A DNA stretch of 64,000 nt, taken from positions 3,906,001 to 3,970,000 of the forward strand of contig NZ_CP020562.1 of assembly GCF_002082565.1 (NCBI RefSeq), written 5' to 3'. Position numbers and translations under genes: made by a program. Source of the stretch: Halomonas sp. GT. GTDB taxonomy: Bacteria; Pseudomonadota; Gammaproteobacteria; Pseudomonadales; Halomonadaceae. Below, one piece after another: positions 9,163-19,500 of the stretch; position 1 is the stretch's first letter; the number at the start of each line of letters is the position of its first letter. The notes beneath the pieces are model-generated. The model made no database searches, was not told the origin of the DNA, and was given only the letters and a program-made list of their open reading frames with translations.

Positions 9163-10052
9163 CGACTGCTAATGCTTCTCAACTGGCGACGCTGCGCCAC
9201 GCGAGTAACACGCGGGTGGATGCCACACTTTCAGCCTTGTTTGACACCCAACCCGCCGTCGCGCCATACCTTGAAGCCGCTATGCGTCACGGCCTATTGG
9301 TGGGAGGCAAACGCTTGCGACCACTGCTGGTATATCTCGCAGGTAACGCGCTAGGGGCGCGGGAAGACGCGTTGGATGCCCCTGCAGCAGCCATTGAGCT
9401 GATTCATGCGTACTCATTGATTCATGACGATCTGCCTGCCATGGACGATGACGATCTGCGTCGCGGCCAACCCACCGTGCATAAAGCGTTCGATGAAGCC
9501 ACCGCGATTTTAGCGGGAGACGCTCTGCAAGCACTGGCCTTTGAGGTACTTGCCAGCCAGCCTCATCCTCGGCTTGGCAGCATGGTCACCACGCTTGCCG
9601 TTGCCTCTGGCCGGGCAGGAATGGTCGCAGGCCAGGCGCTAGACTTAGCCGCCGTGGGTGGCCATCCGGACGTGGATGCCCTCGCTCATATGCACGCCCA
9701 CAAAACCGGCGCGCTGATTGTGGCCGCAGTGCGCTTAGGTGGCTTAGTCGCGGTAGATGAAAACGACCCCCGACTTGCCGCTCTGATTCGCTACGCCCGC
9801 GCCATTGGTCTAGCCTTCCAGATTCATGATGATGTCCTTGATGTGACGGGCGATACCGTCACGCTGGGTAAAATCTCTGGCGCTGATGCTGCACGTGCCA
9901 AGCCGACTTATCCCAGCTTACTGGGACTTTCCGGCGCACAGCACAAAGCAAATATGCTTATCGAAGAGGCCATTGCCGCCCTCGCCCCGCTTGGCGAGCA
10001 AGGCGCACCGCTGGCCGATCTTGCCCACTATATGATCGAGCGCGACCACTAA
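9156..10052 (+). CDS. ispA: (2E,6E)-farnesyl diphosphate synthase
   Basis: Condenses isopentenyl diphosphate with dimethylallyl and geranyl diphosphates to give farnesyl diphosphate, precursor of ubiquinone and undecaprenyl phosphate. The 298-residue protein has both aspartate-rich motifs: [15 protein letters not shown] near residue 90 and DDVLDV near residue 225, and the substrate-binding GGKRLRP near residue 50. The size is normal. Its start overlaps xseB and it is followed after 29 bases by dxs, so the three are cotranscribed. Confidence 0.95.
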   Translation: MVTTANASQLATLRHASNTRVDATLSALFDTQPAVAPYLEAAMRHGLLVGGKRLRPLLVYLAGNALGAREDALDAPAAAIELIHAYSLIHDDLPAMDDDDLRRGQPTVHKAFDEATAILAGDALQALAFEVLASQPHPRLGSMVTTLAVASGRAGMVAGQALDLAAVGGHPDVDALAHMHAHKTGALIVAAVRLGGLVAVDENDPRLAALIRYARAIGLAFQIHDDVLDVTGDTVTLGKISGADAARAKPTYPSLLGLSGAQHKANMLIEEAIAALAPLGEQGAPLADLAHYMIERDH

Positions 10053-10081
10053 ACGATGTCCATGACCCTGTCCATGAAAAC

Positions 10082-12007
10082 ATGCCTATGAAGCTGTTCG
10101 ACGAGATTCCCCGCGAGCGCCCGGCAACGCCGCTGCTCGACTCTTTTGATCATCCCGCTGCGCTGCGGGCCATGAATGCTAGGCAGCTTGCCCAGTTGGC
10201 TGACGAACTACGTGCCTACTTGCTATACAGCGTTGGTGTAACAGGCGGCCACTTCGGTGCAGGTCTGGGCGTTGTGGAACTGACCGTAGCGCTTCACCAC
10301 GCCTTTCATACGCCCAAAGATCGTTTGGTGTGGGACGTAGGCCATCAAGCGTACCCGCATAAAATTTTAACTGGCCGTCGCGAAGCGATGCTCAGCATTC
10401 GCCAGCATGGCGGCCTTGCAGCGTTTCCCCGCCGCGCAGAATCCGATTACGACACTTTCGGTGTAGGCCACTCCAGCACGTCGATTTCAGCTGCCCTGGG
10501 GATGGCGCTAGCCGCCCAAGCACAAAACGACCCGCGTCGCGTGTGTGCCATTATTGGCGATGGCGCACTCACTGCGGGAATGGCGTTTGAAGCGCTGGCC
10601 CATGCAGGCCACGTTAACGCCAATATGCTAGTGGTGCTGAACGACAATGAGATGTCGATCTCGGAAAATGTTGGCGGCATCGCGACCTATCTAGCCCGTG
10701 TGCTGTCTAGTAAGCCCTTCCTTAAGATGCGTGAAGAAGGCAAAAAAGTGCTCTCCCATCTGCCAGGCGCACTCGAACTTGCCAAACGCACCGAAGAGCA
10801 TATGAAAGGCATGGTGAGCCCTGCCACATTATTTGAAGAAATGGGCTTCCACTACATTGGCCCAATCGATGGCCACGACCTGGAGGCGCTCACCGAAACA
10901 TTGCGCAACCTGCGCGACCAGGACGGCCCTCAATTTCTGCATATCAAAACAGTTAAGGGTAAAGGCTTTCTGCCCGCCGAAGCTGACCAAATTGGTTATC
11001 ACGCCATCACTAAGCTAGAAAAGCCCAGTGCCACTGCCAATGCACCACTGGTGAAGCCCCCGGTAGCGCCCAAGACCCCGGCTAAGAAAAAGTACTGCAA
11101 CGTGTTCGGCGACTGGCTGTGCGATATGGCAGCCACTGATTCAAGGCTGATGGGAATTACCCCCGCCATGGGCGAAGGTTCGGATTTAATTCGTTTCTCC
11201 CAGCAGTATCCTGAGCGCTATTTTGATGTCGCGATCGCTGAGCAGCATGCCGTAACGCTTGCTGCAGGCATGGCCTGCGAGAGCATGAAGCCTGTTGTGG
11301 CGATTTACTCCACGTTCTTGCAGCGCGGCTACGATCAACTTATTCACGATGTGGCCGTCCAGAATCTAGACGTCACCTTTGCGATTGACCGTGCAGGCCT
11401 TGTGGGGGAAGACGGACCAACGCACCACGGCAGCATGGATCTATCTTTTTTACGCTGCATTCCAGGTATGGTGATTTTAGCCCCTGCTGATGAAGCAGAG
11501 TGTCGCGCCATGCTCAGTGCCGCTTACCATCATCCCGGCCCAGCAGCGGTTCGCTACCCTCGTGGCACGGGCCCTGGCGCAGCCATTCCCGAACACTTAG
11601 AGCCGCTGCCCATTGGCCAAGCACAGATACGCCGCGACGCTGGAAATGAAGGTGTGCGTATTGCATTGCTAGCATTTGGTAGCGTCAACGACGCCGCCGC
11701 AGCGGTCGCCGAAAAGCTCGACGCAACGCATATCAATATGCGCTCTATCAAGCCACTGGACCGAGACACCGTGCTGCATGCCGCTGATGAACATGAGCTG
11801 CTGGTCACGCTGGAAGAGAATGTGATTGCCGGTGGTGCAGGCAGCGCCGTGAACGAGCTGCTGCACGCAGAAGGGGTACAAATCGAGGTGCTTAATTTAG
11901 GCCTGCCTGACACCTTTGTTGAACACGGCACCCCTGCAGAGTTGTTACGCGACTGCGGCCTAGATGCCGACGGTATCGAGCGCGCTATTCGCGCACGTCT
12001 CCCGTAA
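10082..12007 (+). CDS. dxs: 1-deoxy-D-xylulose-5-phosphate synthase
   Basis: First, thiamine-diphosphate-dependent step of the MEP isoprenoid pathway: pyruvate plus glyceraldehyde 3-phosphate give DXP. The protein aligns throughout with E. coli Dxs: [17 protein letters not shown], the ThDP motif [13 protein letters not shown]...[14 protein letters not shown], the catalytic region [15 protein letters not shown], and [13 protein letters not shown] linker rich in Pro/Lys (residues about 320-345) joins the two halves. Start: ATG 10082 or ATG 10088 (MKLFDEIP); neither has a clear Shine-Dalgarno, suggesting coupling to ispA. Upstream, GTCCATGA occurs twice within 20 bases. Confidence 0.96.
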   Translation: MPMKLFDEIPRERPATPLLDSFDHPAALRAMNARQLAQLADELRAYLLYSVGVTGGHFGAGLGVVELTVALHHAFHTPKDRLVWDVGHQAYPHKILTGRREAMLSIRQHGGLAAFPRRAESDYDTFGVGHSSTSISAALGMALAAQAQNDPRRVCAIIGDGALTAGMAFEALAHAGHVNANMLVVLNDNEMSISENVGGIATYLARVLSSKPFLKMREEGKKVLSHLPGALELAKRTEEHMKGMVSPATLFEEMGFHYIGPIDGHDLEALTETLRNLRDQDGPQFLHIKTVKGKGFLPAEADQIGYHAITKLEKPSATANAPLVKPPVAPKTPAKKKYCNVFGDWLCDMAATDSRLMGITPAMGEGSDLIRFSQQYPERYFDVAIAEQHAVTLAAGMACESMKPVVAIYSTFLQRGYDQLIHDVAVQNLDVTFAIDRAGLVGEDGPTHHGSMDLSFLRCIPGMVILAPADEAECRAMLSAAYHHPGPAAVRYPRGTGPGAAIPEHLEPLPIGQAQIRRDAGNEGVRIALLAFGSVNDAAAAVAEKLDATHINMRSIKPLDRDTVLHAADEHELLVTLEENVIAGGAGSAVNELLHAEGVQIEVLNLGLPDTFVEHGTPAELLRDCGLDADGIERAIRARLP

Positions 12008-12036
12008 CTTTTAACTTTTCAACGGTTGAGAACACC

Positions 12037-12798
12037 ATGCTATTTTTGATTATCTTGTTTGGCCTGATTGGCCTTGCTGTCGGCGGCCCCATTGGCCTGC
12101 TGGTAGGCGGTGGGTTGGGCTGGTGGCTAGGACGACGAATTAGCCGCCGCTTAAGCGCGGCTCGCACACAAATCCAAGAAGGCTTTTTAGAATCGATCTT
12201 CTCGGTAATGGGCTGTTTGTGCCAAGCCGACGGTAAAGTCACCGATGGCGAACTTGGCGTGGCCGAAAAACTGTTTGACCAAATGCACCTTCAAGGCGAA
12301 CAGCGTGCCAAAGCGCGAGCCGCCTTCGAACGCGGTCGTGCCGACGACTTCAACCTAGATGCAGAACTGGCGAACGTTAACCGACTGACCCAGCGCCAAC
12401 CGATTTTACGCCAGGTATTTTTGCAAGTTCAGTTAACCGCCATTGCTGCCGACGGCGTGTTGCACCCTGCCGAGCACGAGATGATTTTGCGTGTGGCCCG
12501 CGGAGTAGGCTGTAGCGACGCCGAAGTACAGCAAATCGAAGCCATGCTTCACGGTGCAGCTGCGAATTCGCAGGGTTCCAGCGAAGAGGCATTGAAAGAC
12601 GCCTACCGCGTACTTGGGGTGAATGAAGACGCCAGCGACGCAGAAATCAAGAAAGCGTACCGCCGCCTAATGAGCCAAAATCACCCCGACAAACTCGCAG
12701 GCAAAGGGCTGCCTGAAAGCATGCGTGAAGTGGCTCAAGCGCGCACTAGCGAAATTGGCAACGCTTACGAGCGCATCCGTAGCGCCCGAGATCAGTAG
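12037..12798 (+). CDS. djlA: Co-chaperone DjlA
   Basis: A membrane-anchored J-domain protein that stimulates DnaK. The N-terminus is one glycine-rich transmembrane helix (residues 1-30, with GLIGLAVGGPIGLLVGGGLGWW-type dimerisation spacing), the middle (about 55-170) is a TerB-like helical domain, and the C-terminus (about 185-250) is a J domain with the HPD tripeptide (SQNHPDKLAGKGLP). The order and 253-residue length match E. coli DjlA. It starts 30 bases after dxs and may be read from the same transcript. Confidence 0.93.
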   Translation: MLFLIILFGLIGLAVGGPIGLLVGGGLGWWLGRRISRRLSAARTQIQEGFLESIFSVMGCLCQADGKVTDGELGVAEKLFDQMHLQGEQRAKARAAFERGRADDFNLDAELANVNRLTQRQPILRQVFLQVQLTAIAADGVLHPAEHEMILRVARGVGCSDAEVQQIEAMLHGAAANSQGSSEEALKDAYRVLGVNEDASDAEIKKAYRRLMSQNHPDKLAGKGLPESMREVAQARTSEIGNAYERIRSARDQ

Positions 12799-12860
12799 CT
12801 CGACAGGTTTCTAAGCACTCGCTACAGTTAAGTCTCACCGCACTGCTTAGGAGCTGCTTA

Positions 12861-13484
12861 ATGATAACGAACTACAGTTTTCCGAACTCTCGCTCGGTGC
12901 GGGTTACCTGGACACTTGAAGAACTGGGTCTGGAATACCGCTGCCAGCATGTCGCACTGGATAAAGGTGAGGGGCAAACCGCTGAGCACCTAGCCCGCCA
13001 CCCAGATGGCAAGGTGCCAGTCATTGAAGATGGCGAGCTAACGCTGTTTGAATCGGCACCTATTTGCCGCTATCTAGCCGAGCAATATGGCGATGGTAGC
13101 CTTCTGCCCGGAAGCGCCGCTGAGCGAGCGCAGGTCGACCAGTGGCTAAGCTTTATCGTCACCGAAATTGAGCAACCGTTGTGGCTTCAGGCCAAGCATA
13201 AATTTGCACTCCCCCAAGATAAGCGCGTGCCTTCAGTATTGCCCACCGCCGCCTGGGAGTTTCAGCGGGCACTGCTAGCGTTAGAACGCCGTTACCAGGG
13301 CCAGGAAACGTTAGTCGGCGAGACATTTACCCTGGCGGATCTTTTCCTTACCCATACATTAACGTGGGCAGCCAGCATGAAGCATCGCCTGCCCGAATCC
13401 CTAATTACCTACCGCGCACGCCACGCTGATCGTCCAGCGCTAGCCCGTGCCATGGAAAAAGAGCAAGCGGCAGTTGATTGCTAG
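12861..13484 (+). CDS. Glutathione S-transferase family protein
   Basis: A 207-residue cytosolic GST. The N-terminal thioredoxin-like domain carries PNSRSVRVTWTLEELGLEY and the glutathione gamma-glutamyl site PDGKVPVIEDGELTLFESAPICRYLAE (residues 48-75); the C-terminal domain is all-helical with TLADLFLTH, the N-capping motif of the family. The residue that activates glutathione is probably Ser/Asn near residue 10. Substrates are unknown. Preceded by AGGAG and converging with the hemolysin-III gene, whose stop overlaps its stop by four bases. Confidence 0.9.
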   Translation: MITNYSFPNSRSVRVTWTLEELGLEYRCQHVALDKGEGQTAEHLARHPDGKVPVIEDGELTLFESAPICRYLAEQYGDGSLLPGSAAERAQVDQWLSFIVTEIEQPLWLQAKHKFALPQDKRVPSVLPTAAWEFQRALLALERRYQGQETLVGETFTLADLFLTHTLTWAASMKHRLPESLITYRARHADRPALARAMEKEQAAVDC

Positions 13485-14176
13485 GTAACCGCCCTATGAG
13501 GTAGAACAGCGCTATAGACGGCAAAGTAGTGGCAAATACTTCCAGCAATCACAAATAAATGCCAAATGGCGTGATTGTAGGGGATGGCACGCACGGCATA
13601 GAAGATCACCCCTAGCGTGTAGATGATTCCCCCTGCGGCAAGCAGAGCGATGCCGGCCACTGATAAATTGGCCGCCATCTCTCTAGAGGCCAGGACGATC
13701 ATCCAGCCCATCAGTAAATAGATAGTCACGCGTAGTACCGCGAAACGCTGTGGCCATAGCAGTTTGCAGCCAATCCCCACTAGTGCTAGCGACCACACGG
13801 CAGTAAATAAGACCCAGCCTGTGGTGCCGCGCATATTAACGAGCAGAAAAGGCGTATAAGTACCCGCGATAAGTAAGTAAATTGCACAATGGTCAAGCAG
13901 TTGAAAGCGTTGCTTCCAGCGCCGATGAGATATGCCGTGATAGAAAGTCGAGGCAGTATAAAGCAGAACTAACGTGGTGCCGTATAGGCTTAGACTGACA
14001 ATTTTCCAAGGGTCGACATGCACGGCCAAGCTTGCTACTGCCAGCAGCACGACCATACCCACCAAGCTAAACACAGCACCAACCCCGTGGGTAATGCTGT
14101 GTAACCACTCTTCGACAATGCTGAACTCACCCTGCTGAGGCAGTACGTCATGCCGTTGTTCATCTAGAGCTTTCAT
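13481..14176 (-). CDS. Hemolysin III / PAQR-type membrane protein (YqfA-like)
   Basis: A seven-helix inner-membrane protein of 231 residues. The N-terminal soluble segment (EEWLHSITHGVGAVFSL) and the signature residues YTASTFYHGISHRR (near residue 85) and NHAIWHLFVIAGSICHYFAV near the C-terminus give the Ser-His-Asp-His-His metal site of the PAQR superfamily. Bacterial homologues are called hemolysin III, but YqfA in E. coli affects fatty-acid metabolism rather than haemolysis. It is monocistronic. Confidence 0.9.
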   Translation of the reverse strand: MKALDEQRHDVLPQQGEFSIVEEWLHSITHGVGAVFSLVGMVVLLAVASLAVHVDPWKIVSLSLYGTTLVLLYTASTFYHGISHRRWKQRFQLLDHCAIYLLIAGTYTPFLLVNMRGTTGWVLFTAVWSLALVGIGCKLLWPQRFAVLRVTIYLLMGWMIVLASREMAANLSVAGIALLAAGGIIYTLGVIFYAVRAIPYNHAIWHLFVIAGSICHYFAVYSAVLPHRAVT

Positions 14177-14236
14177 TGTGGGCCACTCTCCTAGGTTTAA
14201 AAAAACCTAATAACTTTATCGCCCCTTACGCTTGTA

Positions 14237-14872
14237 TCAGCCTTTACGTTCAATATCCACGTCACTGGCCTGGGTAAAGTCATCCAGCGCCATCATATGA
14301 CCAAGTTTGCCAGCTTTGGTTGAGAGATAGTGTTCATTGTGGGGATTTAGGCCCGTAGTAATCGGTAGGCGCTCAACCACATTCACCCCGTCGCGGGTTA
14401 AGGCATCTACCTTCCGCGGGTTATTGGTCATCAGCTTTAATGCCGTGATACCCAAGTGGTTAAGCATTGGCACACACAGGTCATAACGACGCATGTCTGC
14501 ACCAAAACCAAGCTGCTCGTTGGCTTCGACCGTATCAGCACCTTGGTCTTGCAGATGATATGCACGGATTTTATTCAGCAGCCCAATTCCTCGCCCTTCC
14601 TGGCGCAGGTAGAACAGCACACCACGCCCTTCTTCGGCAATGCGCTTGAGCGCTTCTTGCAACTGATAACCGCAGTCACAGCGCATTGAGAACAGCGCAT
14701 CGCCGGTTAAACATTCAGAATGCACGCGTCCCAGCACCGGCTCGCCGCCGCTCACATCACCTAGCGTTAAAGCGATATGGTCTTTACCCGTGGCTTCATC
14801 TTCGAAACCGTGCATGGTGAATGTGGCCCAAGGCGTGGGCAGCCGGGAAGCGGCAATGAAGCGAATGGTCAC
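14237..14872 (-). CDS. ribA: GTP cyclohydrolase II
   Basis: Opens GTP to give the first riboflavin intermediate plus formate. The 211-residue protein has the zinc ligands [21 protein letters not shown] (residues about 52-72), the catalytic segment [16 protein letters not shown] and the product-site [11 protein letters not shown]. Size and sequence match stand-alone RibA, not the RibBA fusion. It is preceded by a divergent region before hemE and is monocistronic here; no FMN riboswitch is apparent. Confidence 0.95.
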   Translation of the reverse strand: MTIRFIAASRLPTPWATFTMHGFEDEATGKDHIALTLGDVSGGEPVLGRVHSECLTGDALFSMRCDCGYQLQEALKRIAEEGRGVLFYLRQEGRGIGLLNKIRAYHLQDQGADTVEANEQLGFGADMRRYDLCVPMLNHLGITALKLMTNNPRKVDALTRDGVNVVERLPITTGLNPHNEHYLSTKAGKLGHMMALDDFTQASDVDIERKG

Positions 14873-14979
14873 AGGTTACCTCGTTGATTAACCAAACCAG
14901 CTAACCACACCGGTGTTGGAAAAATAAGAAAACAGTTTACCAGGAAGCAGCGGTGGCCTCACGGTCTCAACAGGGAGAG

Positions 14980-15059
14980 ACGTTTTTAAGTACGTTTTTA
15001 AGTACAATTGCTATCTTCAAGCACAGTTATCTTCAAGTACCGTTATCTTCAAGTACAAT
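14980..15059 (+). repeat. Two short tandem arrays in the hemE leader
   Basis: A 12-bp unit (ACGTTTTTAAGT) occurs twice at 14980-15003, and a 16-bp unit (TATCTTCAAGTACNNT) occurs three times at 15012-15059 with one to three changes. All lie just ahead of the chosen hemE start. Most units contain AGTAC. The frame stays open through them, which creates a spurious 50-residue N-terminal extension of hemE. Confidence 0.85.
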
Positions 15060-15102
15060 GACTCCCTTACAATGCGGGCAAACTTCTCAAGAGCAAGTGT
15101 TT

Positions 15103-16215
15103 ATGACCACCACACCTTTGCAAAACGACCGTTTTCTTCGTGCGCTGGCTCGCCAGCCCGTCGACCGCACTCCGGTGTGGATGATGCGCCAAGCAGGCCG
15201 TTACCTGCCAGAATATCGCGCCAGCCGCGCCGATGCTGGCAGCTTTATGGATCTGTGCCGCAACCATGACCTAGCCTGCGAAGTAACGTTGCAACCCCTT
15301 GAGCGTTATCCGCTAGATGCCGCCATTCTATTCTCCGACATCCTCACAATCCCGGATGCGATGGGCTTGGGGCTCTATTTCGAAACCGGCGAAGGCCCTA
15401 AATTCAGAAAAACCGTACGCACCCCAGAAGAGGTGGCGGCGTTAACAGTGCCCAATGCCGAGCGCGATCTCGACTATGTGATGCGCGCCGTATCGACCAT
15501 TCGTCGTGAACTGAACGGCCGGATGCCGTTGATTGGCTTTTCGGGTAGCCCCTGGACGTTAGCCACCTACATGGTGGAAGGCGGTTCTAGCAAAGATTTC
15601 CGCCATCTGAAAACCATGCTCTACGATACGCCAGACACCATGCACCAATTGCTAGATACCCTGGCACAGTCGGTAACCGACTACTTAAACGCGCAAATTC
15701 GCGCTGGCGCTCAAGCAGTACAGATTTTTGACACCTGGGGTGGCGCACTATCTACCCCCGCCTACCTGGAATTTTCGCTGCGCTACATGGAGCAAATTGT
15801 CTCCGGCCTGATTCGTGAACACGATGGTCGCCGCGTGCCGGTCATTCTGTTTACCAAGAATGGCGGCCAGTGGCTGGAACATATTGCCTGCGCCGGCGCC
15901 GATGCGCTAGGTATCGATTGGTCCACCGAACTTTCCGACGCCCGCGCACGGGTAGGCCATAAAGTGGCGCTGCAAGGCAATCTCGACCCGAATGTGTTGT
16001 TCGCACGCCCTTCTGCCATCCGAGCCGAAGTTGCACGCGTGTTGGAAAGCTATGGGCACGGCCCGGGCCACGTCTTTAACTTGGGCCATGGCATCAGCCA
16101 GTTCACCAACCCCGATCACGTCACCGCCTTTATGGAGGCGCTGCACGATTTAAGCCCGCAGTATCATCAAGGCATTCCTACCCAAACGAACGCCCCGCGT
16201 CCAGGAGCAAAGTAA
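15103..16215 (+). CDS. hemE: Uroporphyrinogen decarboxylase
   Basis: Decarboxylates uroporphyrinogen III to coproporphyrinogen III in heme synthesis. The 370-residue protein starts with the family hallmark [27 protein letters not shown] and contains [28 protein letters not shown] and the C-terminal [10 protein letters not shown]. The frame is open from 14953, but the first 50 codons run through short tandem repeats; the ATG at 15103 gives the normal start ([11 protein letters not shown]). The stop overlaps the start of speE by one base, so the two are coupled. Confidence 0.96.
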   Translation: MTTTPLQNDRFLRALARQPVDRTPVWMMRQAGRYLPEYRASRADAGSFMDLCRNHDLACEVTLQPLERYPLDAAILFSDILTIPDAMGLGLYFETGEGPKFRKTVRTPEEVAALTVPNAERDLDYVMRAVSTIRRELNGRMPLIGFSGSPWTLATYMVEGGSSKDFRHLKTMLYDTPDTMHQLLDTLAQSVTDYLNAQIRAGAQAVQIFDTWGGALSTPAYLEFSLRYMEQIVSGLIREHDGRRVPVILFTKNGGQWLEHIACAGADALGIDWSTELSDARARVGHKVALQGNLDPNVLFARPSAIRAEVARVLESYGHGPGHVFNLGHGISQFTNPDHVTAFMEALHDLSPQYHQGIPTQTNAPRPGAK

Positions 16216-17075
16216 TGAGCGATTTACGCGACGACCAGTGGTTTACCGAAGTGTTTGATAGCCACGGCAGCGCTTTCTCGCTGAAAGTCACTGAAAAGTT
16301 GCTGGATGTGCAAAGCCCTTACCAGCACTTGGAAGTCTATACCACGGAGACCTACGGCAACCTGATGGTGCTAGATGGCTGCGTGATGCTGACCGATCGC
16401 GACAACTTCCTCTATCATGAAATGATAGCCCACCCCGCACTGTTCACCCATCAAGATCCCAAACGGGTGGTGATTATTGGTGGCGGCGATTGCGGCACAT
16501 TAAAAGAAGTATTACGCCACCCCAGCGTTGAAAAAGTGACACAAATCGATATCGATGAAGAAGTGACTAAGGCCGCCGAGCGTTTCTTCCCAGCGCTGGT
16601 AGAAGCTAACGGCGACCCACGTGCTGAGCTGCTGTTCGCTGATGGTGTGAAGTGGGTAGACGACGCTGCCGATGAGAGCATCGACGTGCTGATTATCGAC
16701 TCTACCGACCCAGTCGGCCCCGCAGAAGGGTTGTTCAAAACTGATTTCCTGAAGCGTTGCCACCGTATTCTAAAAAATGGCGGCGTGATGGTGCAGCAAA
16801 GTGAATCACCGCTTTACCACAGCGGCTCTATCATTCGCGAACTGCGTAACGATATGCGTGAAGCAGGCTTTGATAGCGTGGCAACGCTGCCCTTCCCACA
16901 GCCGGTGTATCCGTCTGGCTGGTGGAGTGTCACGTTGGCCGGTAAAGCAACCAGCGTTGAAAGCTTCCGCGAACAGGCTGCCGCTGAGCACGAAATGCCG
17001 CTACAGTACTACACAGGTGATGCTCACCGTGGTGCACTATCGCTGCCGCCTTTCATGCGTAAAGCCTTCGCATAA
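16215..17075 (+). CDS. speE: Polyamine aminopropyltransferase (spermidine synthase)
   Basis: Transfers an aminopropyl group from decarboxylated S-adenosylmethionine to putrescine. The 286-residue protein has the family motifs LDGCVMLTDRDNFLYHEMIAHP, the nucleotide-binding VVIIGGGDCGTLKEV, the acidic IDIDEEV and the active-site region LIIDSTDPVGPAEGLF. AGGAG inside the end of hemE lies at good distance from its ATG (TAATG junction). No speD is present in the window. A strong terminator follows. Confidence 0.95.
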   Translation: MSDLRDDQWFTEVFDSHGSAFSLKVTEKLLDVQSPYQHLEVYTTETYGNLMVLDGCVMLTDRDNFLYHEMIAHPALFTHQDPKRVVIIGGGDCGTLKEVLRHPSVEKVTQIDIDEEVTKAAERFFPALVEANGDPRAELLFADGVKWVDDAADESIDVLIIDSTDPVGPAEGLFKTDFLKRCHRILKNGGVMVQQSESPLYHSGSIIRELRNDMREAGFDSVATLPFPQPVYPSGWWSVTLAGKATSVESFREQAAAEHEMPLQYYTGDAHRGALSLPPFMRKAFA

Positions 17076-17095
17076 CGCTGCGACTGCGAATAGCC

Positions 17096-17124
17096 AAAAG
17101 GCCGAGCATTGCTCGGCCTTTTTT
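17096..17124 (+). terminator. Rho-independent terminator after speE
   Basis: A 12-bp stem (17096-17107 with 17111-17122), core AAGGCCGAGC, three-base loop, followed by a T run. This is a textbook terminator. Confidence 0.93.
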
Positions 17125-17181
17125 ATGGGCTTACGTTTTTGAGCTTACGCTTACTTGCCCTTTCACGTTAAGGAATAACAA

Positions 17182-18192
17182 ATGAAAACCGTTCGTTGGT
17201 TGGGATTAGGAATTAGTGTTTTAGTACCCGCGATGGCCATGGCCAGCACGCTGGAAACCGTTCAGGAGCGCGATAGCGTGCGCTGTGGCGTTAACGCTGC
17301 CCAGCCAGGCTTTTCATCATTAGATGACAACGACCAATACCGGGGCCTGGACACCGATGTATGCCGTGCCATTGCCGCTGCGGCGCTTGGCGACGCGACA
17401 AAAGTAGATTTCGTGCCACTCGACTCGGTAGAGCGTTTCACTGCTTTGCAGTCTGGCGAAGTCGATGTCCTATCACGCACCACGACCTGGACCTCAAGCC
17501 GTGACACAACGATGGGAATGAACTTTACTGGCGTGAGTTACTACGATGGCCAAGCCTTTATGGTGGCCAGTGATCTTGGCGTGCAAAGCGCCAAAGAACT
17601 CGATGGCGCGGCAGTTTGCACCCAATCCGGCACTACCAGCGAACTCAATCTTTCTGATTACTTTCGTATCAACGACATGACCTATGACACCGTCGTATTT
17701 GATGCACCCGAACAATCTATTGCAGGTTTTGAAGCAGGCCGTTGCGACGTTTTAAGCTCTGATGCTTCCCAGCTTTATGCTCAGCGGATGCAGCTTGCTG
17801 ATCCCGACATGGCGGTCGTGCTTCCTGACATCATCTCAAAAGAACCCCTTGGCCCAGCCGTTCGTCAAGGTGACGACCAATGGTTCAATCTTGTGAAGTG
17901 GTCGCTGTTTGCCATGCTAAATGCGGAAGAGCTGGGCATTACACAAGCTAACGTAGATGAACAGCTTAATTCGGAGAATCCTGATGTCATGCGCCTGCTT
18001 GGTCAAGATGGTGACTTTGGTGAGCCAATGGGCATCAATACCGATTGGGCGTACCAAATCATCAAGCAGGTGGGTAACTACGCCGATATCTTTGATAGAA
18101 ACGTCGGTGCTGACTCTGACTTCAAGATTGCCAGAGGCTTAAACGCCTTGTGGAAAGATGGTGGCATTCAATACGCACCCCCTATTCGCTAA
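17182..18192 (+). CDS. aapJ: Amino-acid ABC transporter substrate-binding protein (AapJ-like), copy 1
   Basis: Periplasmic binding protein for a general L-amino-acid importer. The 336-residue protein has a signal peptide (cleavage after AMAMA, about residue 21), then the family-3 solute-binding fold: VRCGVNAAQPGFSS, GLDTDVCRAIAAAALGD, ERFTALQSGEVDVLSRTTTWT, and the C-terminal LNALWKDGGIQYAPPIR. It is about 60-65% identical by eye to the next gene, including all these motifs. It sits between the speE terminator and a 265-base gap with the second copy's own promoter, so it is probably a separate unit. Ligand range is not predictable. Confidence 0.92.
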   Translation: MKTVRWLGLGISVLVPAMAMASTLETVQERDSVRCGVNAAQPGFSSLDDNDQYRGLDTDVCRAIAAAALGDATKVDFVPLDSVERFTALQSGEVDVLSRTTTWTSSRDTTMGMNFTGVSYYDGQAFMVASDLGVQSAKELDGAAVCTQSGTTSELNLSDYFRINDMTYDTVVFDAPEQSIAGFEAGRCDVLSSDASQLYAQRMQLADPDMAVVLPDIISKEPLGPAVRQGDDQWFNLVKWSLFAMLNAEELGITQANVDEQLNSENPDVMRLLGQDGDFGEPMGINTDWAYQIIKQVGNYADIFDRNVGADSDFKIARGLNALWKDGGIQYAPPIR

Positions 18193-18381
18193 TCCTGTTT
18201 ATCTTTCAAACCCGTTAATCTGTAACGCTTAAACCTACTATTCTAAAACTATCAGCAACGTTAGCGACTCGCACCAAAATAGAGCAATCGCTAGTCGCTA
18301 ATGTTCCTTTTTGCACCAATACTTTCGTATACAGCTGGCATTTTGCGTTGAAAAGCGCTGAATTTGACGACATATCCTTTC

Positions 18382-18397
18382 TGGCACCTTCCTTGCT
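18382..18397 (+). promoter_or_regulatory. Sigma-54 (RpoN) promoter for the second aapJ and the aap operon
   Basis: TGGCACC-N4-TTGCT matches the -24/-12 consensus with exact spacing and lies 60 bases ahead of the aapJ copy-2 start. It implies activation by an enhancer-binding protein, probably NtrC under nitrogen limitation; no NtrC site was identified with confidence. Confidence 0.82.
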
Positions 18398-18457
18398 AGC
18401 TTTTAGTGTCATGCATCTGCATGCATAACGACATTAAATCGAGTAAGGGGAACGACC

Positions 18458-19483
18458 ATGATGAATAAGAAACACTTGGTACTACTGGCCTCTGCGGGCG
18501 CTATCACGTTGGCCGGTGTCGCCACTGCCCAAGCTGATACGTTAGAAGACACAATGGAACGTGGTGCAGTACAGTGCGGGGTCAGTGACGGCCTGCCAGG
18601 TTTTTCCGCCCCGGACGATGAAGGTAACTGGCAAGGACTCGACGTTGACGTATGCCGTGCCGTTGCAGCTGCCGTTCTCGGCGATGCGGATGCGGTGAAC
18701 TATATTTCTCTGAACGCTGTAGAGCGTTTCACTGCCCTACAATCTGGTGAAGTGGACGTACTTTCACGCAACACCACGTGGACCACCACCCGTGACACGA
18801 CGCTGGGCCTCAACTTCACTGGCGTTAACTTCTATGATGGCCAAGGCTTTATGGTCTCCCGCGACCTGGGTATTTCCAGCGCGTCTGAACTGGACGGTGC
18901 CGCTATTTGTATTCAGTCTGGCACCACGACTGAGTTGAACCTAGCAGACTACTTCCGTGCCAACGGCATGGAATTTGATCCCATCGTTTTCGATACCTCT
19001 GAGCAAACCGTTGGCGGCTTCCAAGCTGGCCGCTGTGACGTTCTCACTTCCGATACTTCCCAGCTAGCCGCACTGCGTATTCAGCTAGACGACCCGTCTG
19101 GCGCGATGATTCTGCCTGACGTTATCTCTAAAGAGCCGCTCGGCCCGGTGGTACGCCAAGGCGACGATGTATGGTTTAACATCGTGAAGTGGTCGTTATT
19201 CGCCATGCTTAACGGCGAAGAGTATGGCGTCACCAGCGAAAATGCCGAAGAAATGCTCAACTCTGATAACCCTGATGTTGCCCGCCTGCTTGGTCAAGAT
19301 GGCAACTACGGAGAAGGTATGGGCTTAGAAGCTGATTGGGCCTACAACATCTTGAGCCAAGTCGGTAACTACGGCGAAAGTTTTGAGCGCAATGTGGGCA
19401 TGGACTCCCCGCTTGAGATTGAACGTGGTGTTAACGCCCTGTGGAACCAAGGTGGTTTCCAGTACGCACCGCCGATTCGCTAA
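18458..19483 (+). CDS. aapJ: Amino-acid ABC transporter substrate-binding protein (AapJ-like), copy 2
   Basis: A 341-residue periplasmic binding protein, paralogue of the preceding gene, with a signal peptide ending near AQA (residue 26). Motifs run in the same order: VQCGVSDGLPGFSAPD, GLDVDVCRAVAAAVLGD, ERFTALQSGEVDVLSRNTTWT, VNALWNQGGFQYAPPIR. It directly precedes the permease genes and has its own sigma-54 promoter, so this is the copy most clearly tied to the transporter. A strong GC hairpin follows its stop, as often seen after binding-protein genes that need more transcript than the membrane subunits. Preceded by GGGG-rich Shine-Dalgarno (AAGGGG). Confidence 0.94.
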   Translation: MMNKKHLVLLASAGAITLAGVATAQADTLEDTMERGAVQCGVSDGLPGFSAPDDEGNWQGLDVDVCRAVAAAVLGDADAVNYISLNAVERFTALQSGEVDVLSRNTTWTTTRDTTLGLNFTGVNFYDGQGFMVSRDLGISSASELDGAAICIQSGTTTELNLADYFRANGMEFDPIVFDTSEQTVGGFQAGRCDVLTSDTSQLAALRIQLDDPSGAMILPDVISKEPLGPVVRQGDDVWFNIVKWSLFAMLNGEEYGVTSENAEEMLNSDNPDVARLLGQDGNYGEGMGLEADWAYNILSQVGNYGESFERNVGMDSPLEIERGVNALWNQGGFQYAPPIR

Positions 19484-19500
19484 GCGTCTCGTTTGACCCC

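Noticed and set aside
13481..14176. A haemolysin toxin
   Set aside because: The hemolysin III name is historical; the protein is a PAQR-type membrane protein without toxin features.
14953..15102. N-terminal extension of HemE
   Set aside because: The open frame only exists because short tandem repeats stay in frame; the family start is at 15103.
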